The notes below the pieces were generated by a model. That model had not been told where the DNA came from, did not search any database, and worked only from the letters and a program-made list of their open reading frames with translations. The position numbers were made by a program, and so were the translations under genes. This document shows, one piece after another, positions 1-6,599 of a DNA stretch of 8,553 nucleotides (its first letter is position 1; every line of letters begins with the position of its first letter). This stretch comes from Nitratifractor sp964650685. GTDB taxonomy: Bacteria; Campylobacterota; Campylobacteria; Campylobacterales; Sulfurovaceae. The stretch lies in contig CAZYUW010000130.1 in NCBI GenBank assembly GCA_964650685.1, positions 1-8,553 on the forward strand, read 5' to 3'.

Positions 1-840
1 ATCGTTGAATCCCGCCACCGCTACAATATCTCCTGCTTCCGCCTCATCAATCTCTATACGATCTAGACCTTTGAAGCCAATCAGTTTGCTCACTCTGCTC
101 TTGAGTTTTTCTCCATCGGCTTTTATCAACAGATACTCGTCGCCCTTTCTGAGTCTACCGTTGAAAATCCTGGCTATACCTATCCGACCTACAAAATTGT
201 CGTAATCCAATGTAAAAACCTGTGCCTGCGCAGAAACATCCGGTGAACCATCCGGATAGGGCACATGCTCTATGATGGCTTCGAAAAGTGGAGCTAGATC
301 CGTGTTGCCATCTTCGAGATTCCATTTGGCATATCCATCGCGTGCAGCCGCATACAGTACCGGAAACTCCAATTGGTCATCGTCGGCATCCAGCGCGACA
401 AGCAGATCGAAAACCTCATCTACAACTCTCTCCGGTTCAGCGGCAGCCTTGTCTATTTTGTTCACCACCACTATAGGCTTGAGTCCGAGTTCGATCGCTT
501 TTTTGAGAACGAACTTGGTCTGGGGCATTACCCCCTCCTGGGCATCTACCAGCAACAAAACACCATCCACCATTTTCAGTACCCGCTCTACTTCTCCTCC
601 AAAATCGGCATGTCCCGGAGTATCTATGATATTTATTTTATGATCTCCATAGTTTATCGCGGTATTTTTCGAGAGTATCGTTATGCCTCTCTCCTTTTCT
701 ATGTCATTGCTGTCCATCGCCCTCTCGTCCACTTCCTGATGCGCTTCGAAGGTACCACTTTGTTGCAGGAGTCCATCGATCAGCGTGGTCTTTCCATGAT
801 CCACATGAGCTATGACAGCTATATTTTTGATCTTTTGCAT
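1..840 (-). CDS. typA: Ribosome-associated translational GTPase TypA/BipA, N-terminal 280 residues (cut by left edge)
   Basis: TypA/BipA is a translational GTPase of the EF-G/LepA class that binds the ribosome and supports its assembly and stress or cold adaptation. The 280 visible codons hold the whole G domain: P-loop AHVDHGKT (residues 11-18), switch I ERGIT (50-54), DTPGHADFGGE (73-83) and NKID (127-130). A beta-barrel domain II begins near residue 200 (VFTLDYDNFVGRIGIARIF). Family members are about 600 residues, so roughly half is missing. I chose the ATG at 840 because MQKIKNIAVIAHVDHGKTTL matches the usual family N-terminus, with GAGAG 10 bases upstream. In-frame ATGs at 864 and 873 would add 8 or 11 residues; the outer one has GGAG 12 bases upstream. 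It lies 177 bases downstream of dgt on the same strand, with its own likely promoter. Family assignment is near certain. Confidence 0.96.
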   Translation of the reverse strand, partial: MQKIKNIAVIAHVDHGKTTLIDGLLQQSGTFEAHQEVDERAMDSNDIEKERGITILSKNTAINYGDHKINIIDTPGHADFGGEVERVLKMVDGVLLLVDAQEGVMPQTKFVLKKAIELGLKPIVVVNKIDKAAAEPERVVDEVFDLLVALDADDDQLEFPVLYAAARDGYAKWNLEDGNTDLAPLFEAIIEHVPYPDGSPDVSAQAQVFTLDYDNFVGRIGIARIFNGRLRKGDEYLLIKADGEKLKSRVSKLIGFKGLDRIEIDEAEAGDIVAVAGFND

Positions 841-879
841 ATCTATCTTTCTCTCTTTTTGCATTATATTCATCGATAA

Positions 880-901
880 GGAGTACTCCATAAAATTATG
901 G
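880..901. repeat. Two overlapping palindromes in the typA leader
   Basis: GGAGTACTCC (880-889) is a perfect 10-base palindrome. It shares two bases with a second perfect inverted repeat, CCATAA-AA-TTATGG (888-901). Both lie between the predicted typA -10 box and the typA start, so they would be in the mRNA leader. The GGAG read on the minus strand (889-886) could be a Shine-Dalgarno for the outermost ATG. A role as operator or as mutually exclusive RNA hairpins is inference; the symmetry itself is directly visible. Confidence 0.55.
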
Positions 902-920
902 ACTCTGTTGATTTGCGCGC

Positions 921-926
921 ATTATA
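921..926 (-). promoter_or_regulatory. Candidate typA -10 box
   Basis: TATAAT on the minus strand, preceded by the T-rich run CTGTTTTTGGA and with no TTGACA-like -35. This is the form typical of Campylobacterota housekeeping promoters. Transcription would start near 914, giving a leader of about 75 bases before the typA ATG at 840. Confidence 0.6.
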
Positions 927-1017
927 TCCAAAAACAGATTTTCGATCAGACAGCCGGGAAAATTCTGCCCAATTCCAATGTCACTACACCCAAATTTGTG
1001 ACTTTTACAATCTCATC

Positions 1018-2127
1018 TTATCTATAGGATATTCCATATATCTCATGATAGCTTCTCAGAGCATACCTGTCCGTCATCGACGCTATATAGTCGGCTATAA
1101 CTCTTTGCGGATTTCTCACCAAACATAAAGCACGCTGTCTTTCGGGCAAAAGGTCCATATCGCTGTTGTAGGCTTTCCACAGTGCGCCGATACACTCCCG
1201 TCCCGCATACATCTTTACGGCTATCGCACTGTGTCTGTACAGTTTTTTGAAAAGAAATCTTTTCATGCTTTTCAACTCACTCTTGATCGTATCGGAAAAA
1301 CACAGGGGCAGTGGCTCATCGGCCGGCAACATGGAGCACATGGGAGAATCTGCTTTATACTTTTTTATCCCGTTCTTTGAACTCGAAATCAGATCTTCGA
1401 CCAAAATCTTGATAAGACCCGCAACGAAACGATGCCTGAATAGATAATCGCCTCTCTTCAGACCTTCGGATAAAACAGCCGATTCCACCCTTTTGGCTAG
1501 AGGTTCTTCCTCCATATCGGAAAAATCCAGCAAACCATATTTAATCCCATCGTCTATATCATGACTCGTATATGCTATCTCATCCGCATGATCGACGACA
1601 ACCGCCTCGAAAGATGGGTGCCTGTCGAGATAGAAGCTCTCTCTTGCCCATTCAGGAATAAAAGGTTTGTCGTATGGACAGGAGTGTTTCAATACGCCTT
1701 CGAGTGTCGCCATAGTGAGATTCAGGCCGTCGAATTCAGGGTATCTTTTCTCCAGCACGGTCAAAACCCTGAAAGACTGGAAGTTATGTTCGAATCCATT
1801 CGTTCGTCCGGAATCTTTGAGCAGTCTGTCCAGCTCTTCCCCTCCTGCATGACCGAACGGCGTATGGCCCAGATCGTGGCTCAGCGCTATCACCTCCGCC
1901 AATGTTTCATTCAGACCCAGCATGGCCGCGAGAGTGCGCGCGATCTGACTGACCTCGAGCGTATGTGTCAATCTGGTACGGAAGTAGTCCCCTTCATGGT
2001 TCAAAAACACCTGGGTCTTGTATTCGAGTCTTCTGAACGAGCTACAGTGGAGCACCCTGTCTCTGTCTCTCGCGAATGGTTTCCTGAAATCCTCTTGCTG
2101 CCCGTATATACGCTTGTTCCAATCCAT
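1018..2127 (-). CDS. dgt: HD-domain deoxyguanosinetriphosphate triphosphohydrolase-like protein
   Basis: This is a cytosolic dNTP triphosphohydrolase (dNTP to deoxynucleoside plus triphosphate) that helps set dNTP pool balance. The 369 residues show the family N-terminus (CSSFRRLEYKTQVF, 28-41, then RTRLTHTLEV, 50-59). The HD metal site is built from H55, H84-D85 in SHDLGHTPFGHAG (83-95) and D182 in VDHADEIAY (178-186). EHNFQSFR (113-120) is also typical. All metal ligands are present, so it should be active; preferred nucleotide and allosteric activator cannot be told from sequence. The start ATG has GGGA just upstream and a second GGA about 11 bases upstream. It is divergent from thyX across 62 bases, so two dNTP-pool enzymes share one control region. 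typA follows on the same strand after 177 bases. Confidence 0.93.
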   Translation of the reverse strand: MDWNKRIYGQQEDFRKPFARDRDRVLHCSSFRRLEYKTQVFLNHEGDYFRTRLTHTLEVSQIARTLAAMLGLNETLAEVIALSHDLGHTPFGHAGGEELDRLLKDSGRTNGFEHNFQSFRVLTVLEKRYPEFDGLNLTMATLEGVLKHSCPYDKPFIPEWARESFYLDRHPSFEAVVVDHADEIAYTSHDIDDGIKYGLLDFSDMEEEPLAKRVESAVLSEGLKRGDYLFRHRFVAGLIKILVEDLISSSKNGIKKYKADSPMCSMLPADEPLPLCFSDTIKSELKSMKRFLFKKLYRHSAIAVKMYAGRECIGALWKAYNSDMDLLPERQRALCLVRNPQRVIADYIASMTDRYALRSYHEIYGISYR

Positions 2128-2154
2128 ATCCCAAAAATCCGTTAATCTAATTTA

Positions 2155-2166
2155 TTTATAATTGTA
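2155..2166 (-). promoter_or_regulatory. Candidate dgt -10 boxes
   Basis: On the minus strand TACAAT (2166-2161) and TATAAA (2160-2155) are adjacent, downstream of the T-rich stretch CCTTTTTTGTG. Either would start transcription about 20-30 bases before the dgt ATG at 2127. They overlap the thyX -10 on the other strand. Which one is used cannot be decided from sequence. Confidence 0.45.
2157..2162 (+). promoter_or_regulatory. Candidate thyX -10 box
   Basis: TATAAT within TTTATTTATAATTG, no clear -35. Transcription would start near 2169, about 20 bases before thyX. The box overlaps candidate dgt -10 boxes on the opposite strand, so polymerase binding for the two genes is probably mutually exclusive (inference). 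Confidence 0.55.
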
Positions 2167-2189
2167 GCTTAAGAGATCACAAAAAGGTA

Positions 2190-2813
2190 ATGCCGGTGAA
2201 AGTCACGCTATTGCACAATACTCCGTTGGAAGTTTGCGCGCACGCTATCAGAACATGTTGGCAAAGTTTCGAAATGGGAGATGATGGCGGTGAGAAAGAT
2301 CGGGCATTGATCGATCGGGTAGGCAATAAATACAGGCACGCCTCCACACTGGAACATCTCGTATATACATTCTACATCCAGGGTGTCAGCAGGGCGCTCC
2401 TGCAGGAACTAGCCAGACACAGAATGGCGAGCCTGAGCGTAAAAAGTACCAGATATACACTCAAAGAGCTCAAAGAGGGAGAGCCGTTCGACGAAGAGGA
2501 TTTCGAACGAGCCTCACACTTTATAGTGTTGACCCATCATGAAGGTGTGGACAGAGCGTCAATAAGGGCCCTGAACAATCTCCAGGCACTGCTTAAAAGC
2601 GGCGTAAGCAACGATTTCGCCAAATTCGCTCTTCCAGAGTGCTACAAGACCGAACTGACATGGACTCTCAACGCCAGAAGTCTACAAAATTTCATTTCTC
2701 TTAGAAGCAGCAAAAGCGCACTGTGGGAAATAAGAAAGCTCGCCTACACCGTCTTCGACAAACTGCCTGAAGATCACAAATATCTTTTCAAGCATCTGCT
2801 GGAAGAAAAATAA
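2190..2813 (+). CDS. thyX: Flavin-dependent thymidylate synthase ThyX
   Basis: ThyX makes dTMP from dUMP using methylene-tetrahydrofolate as carbon donor and FAD/NADPH for reduction, unlike ThyA, which oxidises folate to dihydrofolate. The hallmark RHRx7S motif is complete: RHRMASLSVKS at 76-86, followed by TRY (87-89). Other family segments are HAIRTCWQSF (18-27), HASTLEHL (50-57), LPECYKTEL (148-156), NARSLQNF (161-168) and LRSSKSALWEIR (171-182), which carries the conserved arginines near the C-terminus. At 207 residues it has normal length for Campylobacterota ThyX. The ATG follows AAAAAGG at short spacing; the protein starts where homologues do. It is divergent from dgt, and the transpeptidase start lies 69 bases downstream with no obvious promoter between, so the two may be cotranscribed. 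Confidence 0.97.
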   Translation: MPVKVTLLHNTPLEVCAHAIRTCWQSFEMGDDGGEKDRALIDRVGNKYRHASTLEHLVYTFYIQGVSRALLQELARHRMASLSVKSTRYTLKELKEGEPFDEEDFERASHFIVLTHHEGVDRASIRALNNLQALLKSGVSNDFAKFALPECYKTELTWTLNARSLQNFISLRSSKSALWEIRKLAYTVFDKLPEDHKYLFKHLLEEK

Positions 2814-2869
2814 AAACTGTTTTGCGGCTAACGCATTGTGATCTTTCATTTATGTTGCAGAGAAAGTAT

Positions 2870-2875
2870 AAAGGA
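2870..2875 (+). promoter_or_regulatory. Ribosome binding site that fixes a TTG start for the L,D-transpeptidase
   Basis: AAAGGA lies 7 bases before TTG at 2883. The longer reading frame beginning at GTG 2838 has no purine-rich motif at the right distance and would put 15 residues, including two cysteines, in front of a clear signal peptide. The site therefore supports the TTG. Confidence 0.7.
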
Positions 2876-2882
2876 CTACAAG

Positions 2883-4604
2883 TTGAAACAGATTCTGATT
2901 TCTATGTTCGTTACATTGAATATCCTGTTCGCCTCGACCGTCATAAGCAAAGAGGAGATATCTTCGGCTATCGGAAGTTCGATAAACAATCATGCGAATT
3001 CGACCTATTTCAAAGTGATCGACACGCTCTATCAAATGAACGAACACCAACCATTCTGGATAGGTACGGCACGCGCGCAACAGTTTACAGCCATGCTGGA
3101 TATTTTACAAAATCCTCTCTACAACTATAAAAACAAAAATTTCAATCACGATGAAATAGTCTCGGCTGCATTCGAACTCGACAGCGGGAACCTCGTTCAA
3201 AACGAGCGAATAAAAACACTGGCGGATATAGATGTAATGATGACCGAAGGTTTTTTAAAACTTTTGAGATTCGTTAGAATTGGAGATGTGGATTGGAATC
3301 TAGTAAAAGAGAAATTGAGAAGATTGAAAGAGGAGCAGGATGTCCATGCCGTATGGGAGATCAAGGTCAAGTCGATGCCCTCCGCCAAAGAACTTTATAG
3401 TGTATTGAGCAAAGGGGATATATCCGGATATATCTACAGACAACTGCCTTTGGTAGATAGATACAAAACATTGATAAAAATGCTGCAAAAATATCGCAAA
3501 ATGCCAAAATTTTCAAAACTACACGAGGGAAGAAAGCTCAAAATTGGGACCAGTGACGATCGGATTGCCCAGATAAAAAGAATGATGATCTTTTTTGGGG
3601 ACCTGCCGAAAAATACACATATAGACAGCAGTTTCGATCGCAGTTTCGCCAAAGCCGTCAAACATTTCAGACAGAGATTCAAACTGACACCGGGTGAATT
3701 TATAGATAACAAAATGATCAAATATCTAAACTGGACGAAAAAAGAGTATCTCGATACCATTATCGTCAATCTGGACAAACTGAAACTCTATCCACACACC
3801 TTTGAAAAAAGGTTCATCGAAGTAAATGTGCCGGAATTCAAAATGAGATTTTACGAAAACGGCAAGAGTATCTTTTCGAGCGATATCGTAGTTGGCAGAA
3901 TTGACAGACCTACACCGATCTTCAGCAGCAGAATGACATATATGGTGCTCAATCCTACATGGACGATTCCTGACAATCTGGTGAAAAAAGATCTCATTCC
4001 CATGTTGAAGAAACATCCCAAATATCTTCAGGAGCACAATATCCATGTATTCACATCTTATAAAAAAGGTGCCCAAGAGTCGGAACTCGATATGGAGAAA
4101 CTGTTTTCGTATGAACACAGCGACAAACCCGTCCCGTACAGATTTGTACAGTATCCAAGTGAAAGCAACGCTCTGGGCAAAGTAAAGTTCATGTTTCCGA
4201 ACAAATATTCGGTATATCTGCACGATACAGACAACAAAAAACTCTTCGTATATAGATACAGGGTATTCAGTTCAGGATGTATGAGAGTGGAAAAACCATT
4301 CGATTTCATGAATCTGCTTTTGAGATACACATCCGGAAACTACTCTATCACGAAAGCAAACGAGATACTCGAGAGCAATAAACCGACCACACTCAAGTTG
4401 AAGCAGGCGATCCCTGTACATATAGTATATTTCACGGCACGCAAAGAGAGTGGCAGAGAATATTTCTTTTACGATATATATCTGCATGACCAGATAATTC
4501 GGGAATCTACCGAAGGAAATATAAAAAGCACTTTTACGGTTCCCAAAAAGAGACTAGATCCTCTTCGAAAGAAGAGAAAGAAAAGAAATTTCTTCAGACT
4601 CTAA
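2883..4604 (+). CDS. Secreted L,D-transpeptidase, YcbB/LdtD type (YkuD catalytic domain)
   Basis: L,D-transpeptidases cross-link peptidoglycan stem peptides (3-3 links) through a catalytic cysteine. With the TTG start the protein has 573 residues and begins with a signal peptide (MKQILISMFVTLNILFAS, then a polar stretch), so it should act in the periplasm. Domain order fits YcbB: an N-terminal scaffold region with YQMNEHQPFWIG (about residues 50-61), a peptidoglycan-binding-like segment (AKAVKHFRQRFKLTPGEFI, about 256-274) and the YkuD domain from about 312, with VNVPEFKMRFYENGKS, FSSRMTYMVLNPTWTIP, GKVKFMFPNKYSVYLHDT and SSGCMRVEKP. The catalytic cysteine is C466 and the conserved histidine H447. 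Ser replaces His before Gly-Cys, which I recall as normal for YcbB. A basic tail (RKKRKKR) ends the protein, which is odd for a periplasmic enzyme. It converges on ruvC with 12 bases between stops. An alternative start is GTG 2838 (588 residues). Confidence 0.88.
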   Translation: MKQILISMFVTLNILFASTVISKEEISSAIGSSINNHANSTYFKVIDTLYQMNEHQPFWIGTARAQQFTAMLDILQNPLYNYKNKNFNHDEIVSAAFELDSGNLVQNERIKTLADIDVMMTEGFLKLLRFVRIGDVDWNLVKEKLRRLKEEQDVHAVWEIKVKSMPSAKELYSVLSKGDISGYIYRQLPLVDRYKTLIKMLQKYRKMPKFSKLHEGRKLKIGTSDDRIAQIKRMMIFFGDLPKNTHIDSSFDRSFAKAVKHFRQRFKLTPGEFIDNKMIKYLNWTKKEYLDTIIVNLDKLKLYPHTFEKRFIEVNVPEFKMRFYENGKSIFSSDIVVGRIDRPTPIFSSRMTYMVLNPTWTIPDNLVKKDLIPMLKKHPKYLQEHNIHVFTSYKKGAQESELDMEKLFSYEHSDKPVPYRFVQYPSESNALGKVKFMFPNKYSVYLHDTDNKKLFVYRYRVFSSGCMRVEKPFDFMNLLLRYTSGNYSITKANEILESNKPTTLKLKQAIPVHIVYFTARKESGREYFFYDIYLHDQIIRESTEGNIKSTFTVPKKRLDPLRKKRKKRNFFRL

Positions 4605-4617
4605 GAGATCCTCTCTT
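4603..4617. terminator. Small hairpin overlapping the convergent stop codons
   Basis: AAGAGA-TCC-TCTCTT is a perfect 6-base stem with a 3-base loop. It includes the last two bases of the transpeptidase stop (TAA, 4602-4604) and the last base of the ruvC stop (TGA read 4619-4617). There is no U-tract on either strand, so it is at best a weak bidirectional terminator or a 3' end stabiliser. Confidence 0.3.
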
Positions 4618-5096
4618 CATGCATTTAGAAGCTTGGTTCTCTGGGCATGGGTGATGGCTATGGCCATGGCATCGGTTATATCATAAGGTTTGATCTCTTT
4701 TGAGATATTTAGCAGACGCTTTACCATGAACGCTACCTGTGCTTTATCGGCTTTTCCGTTTCCCGTCAGGGCTTTTTTGACCTGCAGAGGTGTATATTCG
4801 TGAAAATATCCGCTTTTTTGTAGTATCTTCAGGCTCAAAGCCCCTCTTATCTGAGCGAGCTTGAGAACCGTTTTGGGATTGTACGCATAAAAAATATCCT
4901 CTATCGCAACTTGATCGATTTCGTGATGATCGAATATCTGATCGATTCCATCAGCCAACTGCTCTATCTGTTGCTGCAAACTGTTGGATGATATTTTAAT
5001 CAAACCCGCTTCGGCAAGACTGTATCTGTTGTTTGAAAAATTCAGGATACAATATCCCAAATTTCGACTTCCCGGGTCTATTCCCAATATTTTCAT
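4617..5096 (-). CDS. ruvC: Holliday junction resolvase RuvC
   Basis: RuvC is the dimeric endonuclease that nicks Holliday junctions symmetrically, working with the RuvAB branch-migration motor. The 159 residues start with MKILGIDPGSRNLGY, with the first catalytic aspartate at D7. The other acidic residues are E66 (AIEDIFYAYNPKT, 64-76) and D139/D142 in YDITDAMAIAITH (138-150), with H150 at its end. TPLQVKKALTGNGKADKAQV (102-121) is the usual DNA-contacting stretch. All four acidic positions are intact and the length is standard. The start has AGAG five bases upstream. It is divergent from dnaA across the 163-base origin region, and its start codon lies inside a DnaA box. Confidence 0.97.
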   Translation of the reverse strand: MKILGIDPGSRNLGYCILNFSNNRYSLAEAGLIKISSNSLQQQIEQLADGIDQIFDHHEIDQVAIEDIFYAYNPKTVLKLAQIRGALSLKILQKSGYFHEYTPLQVKKALTGNGKADKAQVAFMVKRLLNISKEIKPYDITDAMAIAITHAQRTKLLNA

Positions 5097-5101
5097 TCAC
5101 A
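5093..5101 (+). promoter_or_regulatory. DnaA box 1, overlapping the ruvC start codon
   Basis: TCATTCACA; with the preceding T (5092) it contains TTCATTCAC, the H. pylori-type box. The ruvC start codon, read on the minus strand at 5096-5094, lies inside it. Box 7 downstream of dnaA has the identical 10-mer. Confidence 0.75.
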
Positions 5102-5113
5102 CTCTTTTCAAAT

Positions 5114-5122
5114 AGTGAAAAA
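5114..5122 (-). promoter_or_regulatory. DnaA box 2
   Basis: TTTTTCACT on the minus strand. It is one base away from box 3 in the opposite orientation, forming a back-to-back pair in the ruvC leader. Confidence 0.55.
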
Positions 5123-5123
5123 A

Positions 5124-5132
5124 TAATTCACA
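5124..5132 (+). promoter_or_regulatory. DnaA box 3
   Basis: TAATTCACA on the plus strand, the other half of the pair with box 2. It sits at the predicted ruvC transcription start. Confidence 0.65.
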
Positions 5133-5136
5133 TACC

Positions 5137-5142
5137 ATTATA
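5137..5142 (-). promoter_or_regulatory. Candidate ruvC -10 box
   Basis: TATAAT on the minus strand with no clear -35. Transcription would begin near 5130, so boxes 2 and 3 cover the start site and box 1 covers the start codon. DnaA bound there would be expected to repress ruvC (inference). Confidence 0.55.
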
Positions 5143-5182
5143 TCGCTTATTTATGGTGTAAAAGTTACTTTTTTCCGATATC

Positions 5183-5205
5183 TTTTTCACATCATATGTG
5201 AAAAA
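5183..5205. repeat. Perfect inverted repeat made of DnaA boxes 4 and 5
   Basis: TTTTTCACAT (5183-5192) and ATGTGAAAAA (5196-5205) are exact reverse complements separated by CAT. Each arm contains one DnaA box, TTTTTCACA: box 4 at 5183-5191 on plus and box 5 at 5197-5205 on minus, facing each other. It lies just upstream of the dnaA -10 box, over the position of the -35 region, so it may serve both origin assembly and autoregulation of dnaA. Confidence 0.8.
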
Positions 5206-5244
5206 CTAAAAACTTAAATAATATAATAACATTAATCAATTATC
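5206..5244. other. AT-rich tract, possible unwinding element
   Basis: Only five of these 39 bases are G or C (all C). The tract directly follows the box 4/5 inverted repeat and contains the dnaA -10 box. It may be the DNA unwinding element or simply the dnaA promoter. In H. pylori the unwinding element lies on the other side of dnaA, so its role here is uncertain. Confidence 0.4.
5222..5227 (+). promoter_or_regulatory. Candidate dnaA -10 box
   Basis: TATAAT with no TTGACA-like -35; that position falls inside the box 4/5 inverted repeat. Transcription would start near 5234, giving a short leader of about 26 bases that ends with GGGGGAAGGA before the ATG. Confidence 0.6.
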
Positions 5245-5259
5245 ATGGGGGAAGGATAG

Positions 5260-6591
5260 ATGAATATAGGTCAGGAGATCCTGCGGGAATTGAAAAACGA
5301 AATCAGCCATATTGAGTATGAGCGCTATATCAAAAAACTCTGTTACGATGAAGAGCGTTCACGAAGCGACATCGTTGTATTCAAAGCCCCCAACATATTC
5401 ACCGCAAGATGGATCAAAACGAGATACGCCGATAAAATCGCTCATCTTTTCGAGATAAAAAATGGAATAAAACCCGACATCGAAATAGAAATAGGCAAAT
5501 CATCGACAAATATCGCACAATCAAAAATATCACCAGGAAAAATTCACAGTAACAAAAAGAGCAGCCATCTAAATCCATCTTTCACCTTCGACAGTTTCAT
5601 AGTAGGTAGTTCCAATCAATTCGCGTACACCACCTCTTTGAGTGTCGCGCAAAAACCTGGAAGCCAATACAATCCTCTCTTTATATATGGTGGCGCCGGT
5701 CTGGGAAAAACACACCTCTTGCAATCTATAGGCAATTACAGGCTGGATCATGGGGATCTGGTAATATACACAACACTCGAACAGTTTCTGAACAAATTTC
5801 TTTCACACCTGCAGTCACAGACAATGGACAGATTCAGAGACTATTTTAGAAACTGTGATCTGTTGCTGATAGATGATATACAGTTTCTCAGCAGAAAGGA
5901 GAAGACCCAGGAGGAACTTTTTCATACCTTCAATGAACTTCATAGCGCAGGCAAACAGATAGTCATGACATCCGACAGACAACCAAAAAAAATAGCCGGT
6001 CTGGAAGAGAGACTGAGAAGCCGTTTCGAATGGGGTTTGATGGCAGATATACAACCGCCGGAACTCGAAACCAAAATAGCTATCATCCAAAAAAAATGCG
6101 AACTTGACGGAATAGATCTCGATAAAGAGATCATCAATTATATAGCCACTCATATGGGAGACAATATCAGAGAGATTGAGGGTACCATAATAAGACTGAA
6201 CGCTATGAGCAGTATGTTGAATCAGCACATAACACTCGAATTCGCAAAAAACGCAATAAAAGATCTTATAAAGGAGAAGCACGAAAACATCACGATAGAC
6301 GACATAGTAAAAATAGTCTCCAAAGAGCTCAATATAAAACCTTCGGACATAAAATCGAAAAAAAGAACGAAAAACATAGTCAACGCCCGTCGGATAGTCA
6401 TATACCTCGCCAGAAATCTAACTCCCAACTCCATGCCGCAAATAGCTCTATACTTCGGCATGAAAGATCACACGGCAATCAGTCATGCCATGAAAAAAAT
6501 AAACGAAATTGTGGACAACGATGAAAACTTCAAAATACTGCTCGACGAGCTCTCGAACAAAGTAGAGACTCTGACAAAGAAAATTGAATAA
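5260..6591 (+). CDS. dnaA: Chromosomal replication initiator DnaA
   Basis: DnaA binds boxes at the origin, assembles as an ATP-dependent filament, melts the unwinding element and loads the helicase. The 443 residues show all four domains: domain I (about 1-80), a short linker (about 81-105), the AAA+ domain III and domain IV (about 340-443). Walker A is GGAGLGKTH (144-152), Walker B LLLIDDIQF (201-209), sensor I MTSDR (236-240), the arginine finger region LRSRFEWGL (252-260, R255) and sensor II GDNIREIEGT (300-309). The helix-turn-helix signature GMKDHTAISHAMKKI (400-414) has the usual DHT core, but Lys where E. coli has Arg (GRDH), which may relate to the TTCAC-type box. The start is set by GGGGGAAGGA and the family N-terminus. 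dnaN follows after 179 bases of box-containing DNA. Confidence 0.98.
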   Translation: MNIGQEILRELKNEISHIEYERYIKKLCYDEERSRSDIVVFKAPNIFTARWIKTRYADKIAHLFEIKNGIKPDIEIEIGKSSTNIAQSKISPGKIHSNKKSSHLNPSFTFDSFIVGSSNQFAYTTSLSVAQKPGSQYNPLFIYGGAGLGKTHLLQSIGNYRLDHGDLVIYTTLEQFLNKFLSHLQSQTMDRFRDYFRNCDLLLIDDIQFLSRKEKTQEELFHTFNELHSAGKQIVMTSDRQPKKIAGLEERLRSRFEWGLMADIQPPELETKIAIIQKKCELDGIDLDKEIINYIATHMGDNIREIEGTIIRLNAMSSMLNQHITLEFAKNAIKDLIKEKHENITIDDIVKIVSKELNIKPSDIKSKKRTKNIVNARRIVIYLARNLTPNSMPQIALYFGMKDHTAISHAMKKINEIVDNDENFKILLDELSNKVETLTKKIE

Positions 6592-6599
6592 AAAAAAGA

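Larger units (their letters stand above)
5092..5244. other. Upstream half of a probable bipartite chromosomal origin (oriC1)
   Basis: This segment fills the gap between ruvC and dnaA. It contains five DnaA boxes with the TTCAC core on both strands, a perfect inverted repeat made of two of them, divergent -10 boxes for ruvC and dnaA, and an AT-rich tract. Together with the dnaA/dnaN gap it has eight TTCAC cores in about 340 bases, where about one is expected by chance. The arrangement resembles the bipartite origin known in Helicobacter pylori. Confidence 0.8.

Noticed and set aside
272..879. Plus-strand frames of 123 and 168 codons opposite typA
   Set aside because: They mirror the TypA G domain on the minus strand and show no coherent protein.
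980..1002. GTCAC...GTGAC inverted repeat downstream of dgt
   Set aside because: Five-base stem with a 13-base loop and no T-run on the dgt strand; not a credible terminator.
1561..2145. 194-codon plus-strand frame opposite dgt
   Set aside because: Antisense to the conserved HD-domain coding region; no family features. A shadow of dgt.
2823..2835. TGCG-GCTAA-CGCA hairpin after thyX
   Set aside because: Only four base pairs and no U-tract; too weak to call a terminator.
5150..5170. GGTGTAAAAG as a sixth upstream DnaA box
   Set aside because: The core reads TACAC rather than TTCAC on the minus strand; left out of the box count.
5355..5805. Several TTCAC cores inside the 5' half of dnaA
   Set aside because: They are in coding sequence under codon constraint and lack the clustered pairing seen in the gaps.
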